A stretch of 64,000 bases of DNA from Odiellus spinosus (lineage: Eukaryota; Arthropoda; Arachnida; Opiliones; Phalangiidae), in contig CAWUCO010000207.1 in NCBI GenBank assembly GCA_963920705.1, forward strand, positions 372,001-436,000, read 5' to 3'. Below are positions 25,796 through 37,872 of this stretch, one piece after another. The notes beneath the pieces are model-generated. The model was given only the letters and a program-made list of their open reading frames with translations, was not told where the DNA came from and made no database searches. The translations under genes and the position numbers were made by a program. Within the stretch, counting starts at the first letter, position 1; every line of letters starts with the position of its first letter.

Positions 25796-28700
25796 GGCCA
25801 TATTTTCCATGTTTTTGCTTAATTTTAACCAATTTTATATTTGTCACGTTTTGGCAATTAAGACAAAACCAAAGTCATTCGAAAGAGCAATTAATGGACG
25901 GTCTAAATAATAAGAGTTTTCAAAAATCCGTTGAAAAACAAGAAAAATATGGCATATTCAAGAAATCATACAATATCAAAATAGTCAAATTTAAGATTTT
26001 AAAAATTCGCTTTTTGATATTAGATGTTTTTTTGAATTGGGCATATTTTCCATGTTTTTGCTTAATTTTAACCAATTTTATATTTGTCACGTTTTGGCAA
26101 TTTAGACAAACCAAAGTCATTCGAAAGAGCAATTAATGGACGGTCTAAATAATAATAGTTTTCAAAAATCCGTTGAAAAACAAGAAAAATATGGCCAATT
26201 CAAGAAATCATACAATATCAAAATAGTCAAATTTCAGATTTTAAAAATTCGCTTTTTGATATTAGATGTTTTTTGAATTGGCCATATTTTCCATGTTTTT
26301 GCTTAATTTTAACCAATTTTATATTTGTCACGTTTTGGCAATTAAGACAAAACCAAAGTCATTCGAAAGAGCAATTAATGGACGGTCTAAATAATAAGAG
26401 TTTTCAAAAATCCGTTGAAAAACAAGAAAAATATGGCATATTCAAGAAATCATACAATATCAAAATAGTCAAATTTCAGATTTTAAAAATTCGCTTTTTG
26501 ATATTAGATGTTTTTTGATATGGCCATATTTTCCATGTTTTTCAACGGATTTTCCAAAACTCTTGTTTTTTAGATAGTCCAATATTTGCTCTTTCGATAA
26601 GTGTTGATTTTGTGTAAATCGCTTAAAAATCAAATGTTTGTGTCCAATTGAATCCAATAATCTTGGATTTTTAAGCGTTTTTGCTTAATTTCAACCAATT
26701 TTATATTTGTCACGTTTTGGCAATTTAGACAAAACCAAAGTCATTCGAATGAGCAATTAATGGACGGTCTAAATAATAAGAGTTTTAAAAAATCCTTTGA
26801 AAAACAAGAAAAATATGGCCAATTCAAGAAATCATACAATATCAAAATAGTCAAATTTCAGATTTTAAAAATTAGCTTTTTGATATTAGATGTTTTTTGA
26901 ATTGGCCATATTTTCCATGTTTTTGCTTAATTTTAACCAATTTTATATTTGTCACGTTTTGGCAATTTAGACAAACCAAAGTCATTCGAAAGAGCAATTA
27001 ATGGACGGTCTAAATAATAATAGTTTTCAAAAATCCGTTGAAAAACAAGAAAAATATGGCCAATTCAAGAAATCATACAATATCAAAATAGTCAAATTTC
27101 AGATTTTAAAAATTCGCTTTTTGATATTAGATGTTTTTTGAATTGGCCATATTTTCCATGTTTTTCAACGGATTTTCCAAAACTCTTGTTTTTTAGATAG
27201 TCCAATATTTGCTCTTTCGATAAGTTTTGATTTTGTTTAAATTGCTTAAAAATCAAATGTTTGTGTCCATTTGAATCCAATAATCTTGGATTTTTAAGCG
27301 TTTTTGCTTAATTTTAACCAATTTTATATTTGTCACGTTTTGGCAATTTAGACAAAACCAAAGTCATTCGAAAGAGCAATTAATGGACGGTCTAAATAAT
27401 AAGAGTTTTAAAAAATCCGTTGAAAAACAAGAAAAATATGGCCAATTCAAGAAATCATACAATATCAAAATAGTCAAATTTCAGATTTTTAAAATTCGCT
27501 TTTTGATATTAGATGTTTTTTGAATTGGCCATATTTTCCATGTTTTTCATCGGATTTTCCAAAACTCTTGTTTTTCAGATAGTCCAATATTTGCTCTTTC
27601 GATAAGTGTTGATTTTGTCTCAATCGCTTAAAAATCAAATGTTTGTGTCAAATTGAATCCAATAATCTTGGATTTTTAAGCGTTTTTGCTTAATTGTAAC
27701 CAATTTTATATTTGTCACGTTTTGGCAATTTAGACAAAACCAAAGTCATTCGAAAGAGCAATTAATGGACGGTCTAAATAATAAGAGTTTTAAAAAATCC
27801 GTTGAAAAACAAGAAAAATATGGCCAATTCAAGAAATCATACAATATCAAAATAGTCAAATTACAGATTTTAAAAATTCGCTTTTTGATATTAGATGTTT
27901 TTTGAATTGGCCATATTTTCCATGTTTTTGCTTAATTTTAACCAATTTTATATTTGTCACGTTTTGGCAATTTAGACAAAACCAAAGTCATTCGAAAGAG
28001 CAATTAATGGACGGTCTAAATAATAATAGTTTTCAAAAATCCGTTGAAAAACAAGAAAAATATGGCCAATTCAAGAAATCATACAATATCGAAATAGTCA
28101 AATTTCAGATTTGAAAAATTCGCTTTTTGATATTAGATGTTTTTTGAATTGGCCATATTTTCCATGTTTTTCAACGGATTTTCCAAAACTCTTGTTTTTT
28201 AGATAGTCCAATATTTGCTCTTTCGATAAGTGTTGATTTTGTCTAAATCGCTTAAAAATCAAATGTTTGTGTCCATTTGAATCCAATAATCTTGGATTTT
28301 TAAGCGTTTTTGTTTAATTTTAACCAATTTTATATTTGTCACGTTTTGGCAATTTAGACAAAACCAAAGTCATTCGAAAGAGCAATTAATGGACGGTCTA
28401 AATAATAAGAGTTTTAAAAAATCCGTTGAAAAACAAGAAAAATATGGCCAATTCAAGAAATCATACAATATCAAAATAGTCAAATTTCAGATTTTAAAAA
28501 TTTGTTTTTGATATTAGATGTTTTTTGGATTGGCCATATTTTCGATGTTTTTGCTTAATTTTAACCAATTTTATATTTGTCACGTTTTGGCAATTAAGAC
28601 AAAACCAAAGTAATTCGAAAAAGCAATTAATGGACGGTCTAAATAATAATAGTTTTCAAAAATCCGTTGAAAAACAAGAAAAATATGGCCAATTCAAGAA

Positions 28701-30785
28701 ATCATACAATATCGAAATAGTCAAATTTCAGATTTTAAAAATTCGCTTTTTGATATTAGATGTTTTTTGAATTGGCCATATTTTCCATGTTTTTCAACGG
28801 ATTTTCCAAAACTCTTGTTTTTTAGATAGTCCAATATTTGCTCTTTCGATAAGTGTTGATTTTGTCTAAATCGCTTAAAAATCAAATGTTTGTGTCCATT
28901 TGAATCCAATAATCTTGGATTTTTAAGCGTTTTTGTTAAATTTTAACCAATTTTATATTTGTCACGTTTTGGCAATTTAGACAAAACCAAAGTCATTCGA
29001 AAGAGCAATTAATGGACGGTCTAAATAATAAGAGTTTTAAAAAATCCGTTGAAAAACAAGAAAAATATGGCCAATTCAAGAAATCATACAATATCAAAAT
29101 AGTCAAATTTCAGATTTTAAAAATTCGCTTTTTGATATTAGATGTTTTTTGAATTGGCCATATTTTCCATGTTTTTCATCGGATTTTCCAAAACTCTTGT
29201 TTTTTAGATAGTCCAATATTTGCTCTTTCGATAAGTGTTGATTTTGTCTAAATCGCTTAAAAATCAAATGTTTGTGTCCATTTGAACCCAATAATCTTGG
29301 ATTTTTAAGCGTTTTTGCTTAATTTTAACCAATTTTATATTTTTCACGTTTTGTCAATTTAGACAAAACCAAAGTCATTCGAAAGAGCAATTAATGGACG
29401 GTCTAAATAATAAGAGTTTTAAAAAATCCGTTGAAAAACAAGAAAAATATGGCCAATTCAAGAAATCATACAATATCAAAATAGTCAAATTTCAGATTTT
29501 AAAAATTCGTTTTTGATATTAGATGTTTTTTGGATTGGCCATATTTTCCATGTTTTTGCTTAATTTTAACCAATTTTATATTTGTCACGTTTTGGCAATT
29601 AAGACAAAACCAAAGTCATTGGAAAAAGCAATTAATGGACGGTCTAAATAATAAGAGTTTTCAAAAATCCGTTGAAAAACAAGAAAAATATGGCATATTC
29701 AAGAAATCATACAATATCAAAATAGTCAAATTTCAGATTTTAAAAATTCGATTTTTTGATATTAGATGTTTTTTGAATAGGCCATATTTTCCATGTTTTT
29801 CAACGGATTTTCCAAAACTCTTGTTTTTTAGATAGTCCAATATTTGCTCTTTCGATAAGTGTTGATTTTGTGTAAATCGCTTAAAAATCAAATGTTTGTG
29901 TCAAATTGAATCCAATAATCTTGGATTTTTAAGCGTTTTTGCTTAATTTTAACCAATTTTATATTTGTCACCTTTTGGCAATTTAGACAAAACCAAAGTC
30001 ATTCGAAAGAGCAATTAATGGACGGTCTAAATAATAAGAGTTTTAAAAAATCCGTTGAAAAACAAGAAAAATATGGCCAATTCAAGAAATCATACAATAT
30101 CAAAATAGTCAAATTTCAGATTTTAAAAATTCGCTTTTTGATATTAGATGTTTTTTGAATTGGCCATATTTTCCATGTTTTTGCTTAATTTTAACCAATT
30201 TTATATTTGTCACGTTTTGGCAATTTAGACAAAACCAAAGTCATTCGAATGAGCAATTAATGGACGGTCTAAATAATAATAGTTTTCAAAAATCCGTTGA
30301 AAAACAAGAAAAATATGGCCAATTCAAGAAATCATACAATATCGAAATAGTCAAATTTCAGATTTTAAAAATTCCCTTTTTGATATTAGATGTTTTTTGA
30401 ATTGGCCATATTTTCCATGTTTTTCAACGGATTTTCCAAAACTCTTGTTTTTTAGATAGTCCAATATTTGCTCTTACGATAAGTGTTGATTTTGTCTAAA
30501 TCGCTTAAAAATCAAATGTTTGTGTCCATTTGAATCCAATAATCTTGGATTTTTAAGCGTTTTTGTTTAATTTTAACCAATTTTATATTTGTCACGTTTT
30601 GGCAATTTAGACAAAACCAAAGTCATTCGAAAGAGCAATTAATGGACGGTCTAAATAATAAGAGTTTTAAAAAATCCGTTGAAAAACAAGAAAAATATGG
30701 CCAATTCAAGAAATCATACAATATCAAAATAGTCAAATTTCAGATTTTAAAAATTCTCTTTTTGATATTAGATGTTTTTTGAATT
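25796..30785. repeat. Third, rearranged copy of the higher-order repeat
   Basis: Units: S 25796 (243 bp, one extra T), S' 26039, S 26280, L 26522, S' 26904, L 27145, L 27527, S 27909, L 28151, S 28532, L 28774, L 29156, S 29537, L 29780, S 30162, L 30404. Unit for unit it tracks 18715-22073 at a spacing of about 7082 bp, so it descends from the uncut form. The S at 28532 is a mosaic: the start is of the 21450 type (GATTGGCC, AATTAAGAC) and the end of the 27909 type (AATAATAGTTTTC, ATATCGAAATAG). After it the unit order departs from the first copy. Confidence 0.82.
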
Positions 30786-32759
30786 GGCCATATTTTCCAT
30801 GTTTTTGCTTAATTTTAACCAATTTTATATTTGTCACGTTTTGGCAATTTAGACAAAACCAAAGTCATTCGAAAGAGCAATTAATGGACAGTCTAAATAA
30901 TAAGAGTTTTCAAAAATCCGTTGAAAAACAAGAAAAATATGGCCAATTCAAGAAATCATACAATATCAAAATAGTCAAATTTCAGATTTTAAAAATTCGC
31001 TTTTTGATATTAGATGTTTTTTGAATTGGCCATATTTTCCATGTTTTTGCTTAATTTTAACCAATTTTATATTTGTCACGTTTTGGCAATTTAGACAAAA
31101 CCAAAGTCATTCGAAAGAGCAATTAATGGACGGTCTAAATAATAAGAGTTTTCAAAAATCCGTTGAAAAACAAGAAAAATATGGCCAATTCAAGAAATCA
31201 TACAATATCAAAATAGTCAAATTTCAGATTTTAAATATTCGCTTTTTGATATTACATGTTTTTTGAATTGGCCATATTTTCCATGTTTTTCAACGGATTT
31301 TCCAAAACTCTTGTTTTTTAGATAGTCCAATATTTGCTCTTTCGATAAGTGTTGATTTTGTGTAAATCGCTTAAAAATCAAATGTTTGTGTCCAATTGAA
31401 TCCAATCATCTTGGATTTTTAAGCGTTTATGCTTAATTTCAACCAATTTTATATTGGTCACGTTTTGGCAATTTTGACAAAACCAAAGTCATTCGAAAGA
31501 GCAATTAATGGACGGTCTAAATAATAAGAGTTTTAAAAAATCCTTTGAAAAACAAGAAAAATATGGCCAATTCAAGAAATCATACAATATCAAAATAGTC
31601 AAATTTCAGATTTTAAAAATTCGCTTTTTGATATTAGATGTTTTTTGAATTGATCATATTTTCCATGTTTTTAAACGGATTTTCCAAAACTCTGGTTTTT
31701 TAGATAGTCCAATATTTGCTCTTTCGATAAGTGTTGATTTTGTGTAAATCGCTTAAAAATCAAATGTTTGTGTCCAATTGAATCCAATAATCTTGGATTT
31801 TTAAGCGTTTATGCTTAATTTCAACCAATTTTATATTTGTCACGTTTTGGCAATTTAGACAAAACCAAAGTCATTCGAAAGAGCAATTAATGGACGGTCT
31901 AAATAATAAGAGTTTTAAAAAATCCTTTGAAAAACAAGAAAAATATGGCCAATTCAAGAAATCATACAATATCAAAATAGTCAAATTTCAGATTTTAAAA
32001 ATTCGCTTTTTGATATTAGATGTTTTTTGAATTGGCCATATTTTCCATGTTTTTGCTTAATTTTAACCAATTTTATATTTGTCACGTTTTGGCAATTTAG
32101 ACAAAACCAAAGTCATTCGAAAGAGCAATTAATGGACAGTCTAAATAATAAGAGTTTTCAAAAATCCGTTGAAAAACAAGAAAAATATGGCCAATTCAAG
32201 AAATCATACAATATCAAAATAGTCAAATTTCAGATTTTAAAAATTCGCTTTTTGATATTAGATGTTTTTTGAATTGGCCATATTTTCCATGTTTTTGCTT
32301 AATTTTAACCAATTTTATATTTGTCACGTTTTGGCAATTTAGACAAAACCAAAGTCATTCGAAAGAGCAATTAATGGACGGTCTAAATAATAAGAGTTTT
32401 AAAAAATCCTTTGAAAAACAAGAAAAATATGGCCAATTCAAGAAATCATACAATATCAAAATAGTCAAATTTCAGATTTTAAAAATTCGCTTTTTGATAT
32501 TAGATGTTTTTTGAATTGGCCATATTTTCCATGTTTTTGCTTAATTTTAACCAATTTTATATTTGTCACGTTTTGGCAATTTAGACAAAACCAAAGTCAT
32601 TCGAAAGAGCAATTAATGGACGGTCTAAATAATAAGAGTTTTCAAAAATCCGTTGAAAAACAAGAAAAATATGGCCAATTCAAGAAATCATACAATATCA
32701 AAATAGTCAAATTTCAGATTTTAAAAATTCGCTTTTTGATATTAGATGTTTTTGGAATT
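30786..32759. repeat. S-S-L-L-S-S-S block, first of two copies
   Basis: Units: S 30786, S 31028, L 31270, L 31652, S 32034, S 32276, S 32518. The same order with the same private variants (TTAAATATTCG with ATTACATG before the first L; GATCATATTTTCCATG with TTTTTAAACGG and CTCTGG in the second L) lies 4574 bp downstream at 35360-37329. Confidence 0.88.
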
Positions 32760-33525
32760 GGCCATATTTTCCATGTTTTTCAACGGATTTTCCAAAACTC
32801 TTGTTTTTTAGATAGACCAATATTTGTTCTTTTGAGTGGTGTTAATTTTGTCTAAATCGCTTAAAAATCAAATGTTTTGTGTAAATTTGAATCCAATAAT
32901 CTTGGATTTTTAAGCGTTTTTGCTTAATTTTAACCAATTTTATATTTGTCACGTTTTGGCAATTTAGACAAAACCAAAGTCATTCGAAAGAGCAATTAAT
33001 GGATAGTCTAAATAATAAGAGTTTTCAAAAATCCGTTTAAAAACAAGAAAAATATGGCCAATTCAAGAAATCATACAATATCAAAATAGTCAAATTTCAG
33101 ATTTTAAAAATTCGCTTTTTGATATTAGATGTTTTTTGAATTAACCATATTTTCCATGTTTTTCAACGGATTTTCCAAAATTCTTGTTTTTTAGATAGAC
33201 AAATATTTGCTCTTTCGAGTGGTGTTAATTTTGTCTAAATCGCTGTAAAATGAAATGTTCTGTGTCCATTTGAATCCAATAATCTTGGATTTTTAAGCGT
33301 TTATGCTTAAATTTAACCAATTTTATATTTGTCACGTATTGGCAATTTAGACAAAACCAAAGTCATTTGAAAGAGCAATTAATGGACGGTCTAAATAATA
33401 AGAGTTTTAAAAAATCCGTTGAAAAACAAGAAAAATATGGCCAATTCAAGAAATCATACAATATCAAAATAGTCAAATTTCAGATTTTAAAAATTCGCTT
33501 TTTGATATTAGATGTTTTTTGAATT
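32760..33525. repeat. Diverged L and L' pair
   Basis: L 32760-33142 (383 bp; AGACCAATATTTGTTCTTTTG and ATGTTTTGTGTAAATTTG, of the kind seen in T units) is followed by L' 33143-33525, with the CGCTGTAAAATGAAATG segment. In the L the usual CCGTTGAAAAAC reads CCGTTTAAAAAC near 33035, which closes the forward reading frame found in other units and was not selected against. Confidence 0.82.
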
Positions 33526-33767
33526 GGCCATATTTTCCATGTTTTTGCTTAATTTTAACCAATTTTATATTTGTCACGTTTTGGCAATTTAGACAAAACC
33601 AAAGTCATTCGAAAGAGCAATTAATGGACAGTCTAAATAATAAGAGTTTTCAAAAATCCGTTGAAAAACAAGAAAAATATGGCCAATTCAAGAAATCATA
33701 CAATATAAAAATAGTCAAATTTCAGATTTTAAAAATTCGCTTTTTGATATTAGATGTTTTTTGAATT
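33526..33767 (+). repeat. Representative short monomer S (242 bp)
   Basis: Identical in layout to L except that 140 bp are missing between CATGTTTTT and GCTTAATTTTAACC. The lost part corresponds to 13669-13808 of the reference L unit: most of arm A and most of the centre. The sequence GTTTTT occurs at both edges of the lost segment in L and once in S, as expected of deletion between short direct repeats. S' units (241 bp, for example 52445-52685) have in addition GACAAACC in place of GACAAAACC. Confidence 0.93.
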
Positions 33768-34977
33768 GGCCATATTTTCCATGTTTTTGCTTAATTTTAA
33801 CCAATTTTATATTTGTCACGTTTTGGCAATTTAGACAAAACCAAAGTCATTCGAAAGAGCAATTAATGGACAGTCTAAATAATAAGAGTTTTCAAAAATC
33901 CGTTGAAAAACAAGAAAAATATGGCCAATTCAAGAAATCATACAATATCAAAATAGTCAAATTTCAGATTTTAAAAATTCGCTTTTTGATATTAGATGTT
34001 TTTTGAATTGGCCATATTTTCCATGTTTTTGCTTAATTTTAACCAATTTTATATTTGTCACGTTTTGGCAATTTAGACAAAACCAAAGTCATTCGAAAGA
34101 GCAATTAATGGACAGTCTAAATAATAAGAGTTTTCAAAAATCCGTTGAAAAACAAGAAAAATATGGCCAATTCAAGAAATCATACAATATAAAAATAGTC
34201 AAATTTCAGATTTTAAAAATTCGCTTTTTGATATTAGATGTTTTTTGAATTGGCCATATTTTCCATGTTTTTGCTTAATTTTAACCAATTTTATATTTGT
34301 CACGTTTTGGCAATTTAGACAAAACCAAAGTCATTCGAAAGAGCAATTAATGGACAGTCTAAATAATAAGAGTTTTCAAAAATCCGTTGAAAAACAAGAA
34401 AAATATGGCCAATTCAAGAAATCATACAATATCAAAATAGTCAAATTTCAGATTTTAAAAATTCGCTTTTTGATATTAGATGTTTTTTGAATTGGCCATA
34501 TTTTCCATGTTTTTGCTTAATTTTAACCAATTTTATATTTGTCACGTTTTGGCAATTTAGACAAAACCAAAGTCATTCGAAAGAGCAATTAATGGACGGT
34601 CTAAATAATAAGAGTTTTCAAAAATCCGTTGAAAAACAAGAAAAATATGGCCAATTCAAGAAATCATACAATATCAAAATAGTCAAATTTCCGATTTTAA
34701 AAATTCGCTTTTTGATATTAGATGTTTTTTGAATTGGCCATATTTTCCATGTTTTTGCTTAATTTTAACCAATTTTATATTTGTCACGTTTTGGCAATTT
34801 AGACAAAACCAAAGTCATTCGAAAGAGCAATTAATGGACGGTCTAAATAATAAGAGTTTTCAAAAATCCGTTGAAAAACAAGAAAAATATGGCCAATTCA
34901 AGAAATCATACAATATCAAAATAGTCAAATTTCAGATTTTAAATATTCGCTTTTTGATATTAGATGTTTTTTGAATT
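33526..34977. repeat. Six consecutive S units
   Basis: Units start every 242 bp at 33526, 33768, 34010, 34252, 34494 and 34736 (6 x 242 = 1452 bp). The first and third read CAATATAAAAATAGTC, the second and fourth CAATATCAAAATAGTC, so the first four form two copies of a 484-bp dimer. The first four read GGACAGTC and the last two GGACGGTC. Runs this long occur nowhere else in the window. Confidence 0.92.
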
Positions 34978-35359
34978 GGCCATATTTTCCATGTTTTTCA
35001 ACGGATTTTCCAAAACTCTTGTTTTTTAGATAGTCCAATATTTGATCTTTCGATAAGTGTTGATTTTGTGTAAATCGCTTAAAAATCAAATGTTTGTGTC
35101 CAATTGAATCCAATAATCTTGGATTTTTAAGCGTTTATGCTTAATATCAACCAATTTTATATTTGTCACGTTTTGGCAATTTAGACAAAACCAAAGTCAT
35201 TCGAAAGAGCAATTAATGGACGGTCTAAATAATAAGAGTTTTAAAAAATCCTTTGAAAAACAAGAAAAATATGGCCAATTCAAGAAATCATACAATATCA
35301 AAATAGTCAAATTTCAGATTTTAAAAATTCGCTTTTTGATATTAGATGTTTTTTGAATT
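34978..35359. repeat. Single L unit between S runs
   Basis: Full-length unit between the six-S run and the second copy of the duplicated block. It carries TTTGATCTTTCG in place of TTTGCTCTTTCG and TTAATATCAACC in place of TTAATTTCAACC, both private changes. Confidence 0.88.
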
Positions 35360-37329
35360 GGCCATATTTTCCATGTTTTTGCTTAATTTTAACCAATTTT
35401 ATATTTGTCACGTTTTGGCAATTTAGACAAAACCAAAGTCATTCGAAAGAGCAATTAATGGACAGTCTAAATAATAAGAGTTTTCAAAAATCCGTTGAAA
35501 AACAAGAAAAATATGGCCAATTCAAGAAATCATACAATATCAAAATAGTCAAATTTCAGATTTTAAAAATTCGCTTTTTGATATTAGATGTTATTTGAAT
35601 TGGCCATATTTTCCATGTTTTTGCTTAATTTTAACCAATTTTATATTTGTCACGTTTTGGCAATTTAGACAAAACCAAAGTCATTCGAAAGAGCAATTAA
35701 TGGACGGTCTAAATAATAAGAGTTTTCAAAAATCCGTATAAAAACAAGAAAAATATGGCCAATTCAAGAAATCATACAATATCAAAATAGTCAAATTTCA
35801 GATTTTAAATATTCGCTTTTTGATATTACATGTTTTTTGAATTGGCCATATTTTCCATGTTTTTCAACGGATTTTCCAAAACTCTTGTTTTTTAGATAGT
35901 CCAATATTTGCTCTTTCGATAAGTGTTGATTTTGTGTAAATCGCTTAAAAATCAAATGTTTGTGTCCAATTGAATCCAATAATCTTGGATTTTTAAGCGT
36001 TTATGCTTAATTTCAACCAATTTTATATTTGTCACGTTTTGGCAATTTTGACAAAACCAAAGTCATTCGAAAGAGCAATTAATGGACGGTCTAAATAATA
36101 AGAGTTTTAAAAAATCCTTTGAAAAACAAGAAAAATATGGCCAATTCAAGAAATCATACAATATCAAAATAGTCAAATTTCAGATTTTAAAAATTCGCTT
36201 TTTGATATTAGATGTTTTTTGAATTGATCATATTTTCCATGTTTTTAAACGGATTTTCCAAAACTCTGGTTTTTTAGATAGTCCAATATTTGCTCTTTCG
36301 ATAAGTGTTGATTTTGTGTAAATCGCTTAAAAATCAAATGTTTGTGTCCAATTGAATCCAATAATCTTGGATTTTCAAGCGTTTATGCTTAATTTCAACC
36401 AATTTTATATTTGTCACGTTTTGGCAATTTAGACAAAACCAAAGTCATTCGAAAGAGCAATTAATGGACGGTCTAAATAATAAGAGTTTTAAAAAATCCT
36501 TTGAAAAACAAGAAAAATATGGCCAGTTCAAGAAATCATACAATATCAAAATAGTCAAATTTCAGATTTTAAAAATTCGCTTTTTGATATTAGATGTTTT
36601 TTGAATTGGCCATATTTTCCATGTTTTTGCTTAATTTTAACCAATTTTATATTTGTCACGTTTTGGCAATTTAGACAAAACCAAAGTCATTCGAAAGAGC
36701 AATTAATGGACAGTCTAAATAATAAGAGTTTTCAAAAATCCGTTGAAAAACAAGAAAAATATGGCCAATTCAAGAAATCATACAATATCAAAATAGTCAA
36801 ATTTCAGATTTTAAAAATTCGCTTTTTGATATTAGATGTTTTTTGAATTGGCCATATTTTCCATGTTTTTGCTTAATTTTAACCAATTTTATATTTGTCA
36901 CGTTTTGGCAATTTAGACAAAACCAAAGTCATTCGAAAGAGCAATTAATGGACGGTCTAAATAATAAGAGTTTTAAAAAATCCTTTGAAAAACAAGAAAA
37001 ATATGGCCAATTCAAGAAATCATACAATATAAAAATAGTCAAATTTCAGATTTTAAAAATTCGCTTTTTGATATTAGATGTTTTTTGAATTGGCCATATT
37101 TTCCATGTTTTTGCTTAATTTTAACCAATTTTATATTTGTCACGTTTTGGCAATTTAGACAAAACCAAAGTCATTCGAAAGAGCAATTAATGGACGGTCT
37201 AAATAATAAGAGTTTTCAAAAATCTGTTGAAAAACAAGAAAAATATGGCCAATTCAAGAAATCATACAATATCAAAATAGTCAAATTTCAGATTTTAAAT
37301 ATTCGCTTTTTGATATTACATGTTTTTTG
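35360..37329. repeat. Second copy of the S-S-L-L-S-S-S block, cut by the transposon
   Basis: Units: S 35360, S 35602, L 35844, L 36226, S 36608, S 36850, S 37092, each 4574 bp from its partner in 30786-32759 for the first six. The last S ends with TTAAATATTCG and ATTACATG, which in the first copy is the S at 31028, so the array passes into another round of the block here. The transposon interrupts this S four bases before its end, and the next L (38313) and the GATCAT unit (38695) follow in the expected order. Confidence 0.88.
37322..37329. repeat. Left 8-bp target site duplication
   Basis: GTTTTTTG immediately before the left terminal repeat; the identical octamer follows the right terminal repeat. 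Uninterrupted units such as that ending at 35843 read ATTACATGTTTTTTGAATTGG with a single copy, so the empty site is known. Confidence 0.92.
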
Positions 37330-37345
37330 TAGGGCTGGGCGAGTA
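37330..37345 (+). repeat. Left terminal inverted repeat of the transposon
   Basis: TAGGGCTGGGCGAGTA, matching the reverse complement of 38285-38300 over all 16 bases. Beyond it the two ends are no longer collinear but share subterminal GTACCGAGTCGAGTA. Confidence 0.92.
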
Positions 37346-37510
37346 GTACTTTTAGGGTACCGAGTCGAGTATCGAGTACCAAAAATTTTCGTTGTCGAGT
37401 ACCGAGTCGAGTATTAAATATTGGGTCGAGTATCGAGTAGTTGGGCCTTGGTTAATTTTCATGCACTCGAGTACTCGCGAGTATTTAAGCTTACTACTCG
37501 CGAGTATTAA
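37346..37510. repeat. Left subterminal GAGTA/TACTC-rich region
   Basis: Contains many copies of GAGTA or its complement, including GGTACCGAGTCGAGTATCGA near 37357, and two perfect 12-bp palindromes TACTCGCGAGTA at 37472-37483 and 37495-37506. Repeated short motifs next to the ends are usual in hAT elements. Whether these are transposase sites is inference. Confidence 0.75.
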
Positions 37511-37872
37511 CTAATTAAGGAGTGAGCTTAGGTTTAACCATTCCACATTAACAATAACAATATAAAGAAAATCATATTTTAAACTTTTACAACTGTTTTG
37601 TGTTTTATCACATTACATGAAGTAGAGATCAGTCAGAACAAAAGTTAGAAAATTTCACTGTTTAGATTTTCATGTAGAAATAATAAATCAGTGCTTGCAA
37701 AGAAAGTTCCAGTTTCCCACCTTACGACCCAAAAGTAAAAATCCAAAAGAACATAAGCTCCATTGCCTGTAGGCTTTGTATTAAAACTTCAGAAGACAGA
37801 AATCCAAACTAAAACTAAAACGCTTGCAGGGTCCAGGCAGGTCCTATCCCGCCAAGAAATTCCATTTCGCCG
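37511..37872. other. Transposon interior, no recognised content
   Basis: About 360 bp of unique AT-rich sequence without a long open frame on either strand and without similarity to the satellite. The last part holds a short hairpin, CCAGGC at 37833-37838 against GCCTGG at 37872-37877, that looks like an addition to the left arm of the following fold-back: AAAACGCT lies before it, and the right side shows the complementary AGCGTTTT directly after the fold-back. Confidence 0.7.

Larger units (their letters stand above)
1..37329. repeat. Satellite array, left part (about 117 monomers)
   Basis: Continuous head-to-tail array of one AT-rich family with no unrelated sequence. Every unit carries recognisable versions of the same landmarks: CCATATTTTCCATG, the TCGAAAGAGCAATTAATGGA block and TTCAAGAAATCATACAATAT. 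Unit lengths fall into a few classes (382, 383, 242, 241, 323-325, one of 178). Nothing in it looks like a gene: the short open frames lie on both strands, overlap each other and copy the repeat phase. The array starts before base 1, because the first unit lacks its first bases. Tandem satellite DNA of this kind is typical of eukaryotic heterochromatin; a centromeric role is possible but not shown by sequence. Confidence 0.97.

Noticed and set aside
33519-34974. Serial 81-codon forward open frames in S units
   Set aside because: They begin at TTG, not ATG, overlap the next frame by four bases, follow the 242-bp repeat exactly, and are broken by stops or indels in other copies. The hydrophobic first part is simply the AT-rich repeat read in that frame.
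37085-37417. Forward open frame of 110 codons across the left transposon junction
   Set aside because: It is the usual S-unit frame running by accident into the transposon end.
37511-37872. Transposase remnant within the transposon
   Set aside because: No long frame on either strand and no recognisable hAT motif; stops are frequent in all frames.
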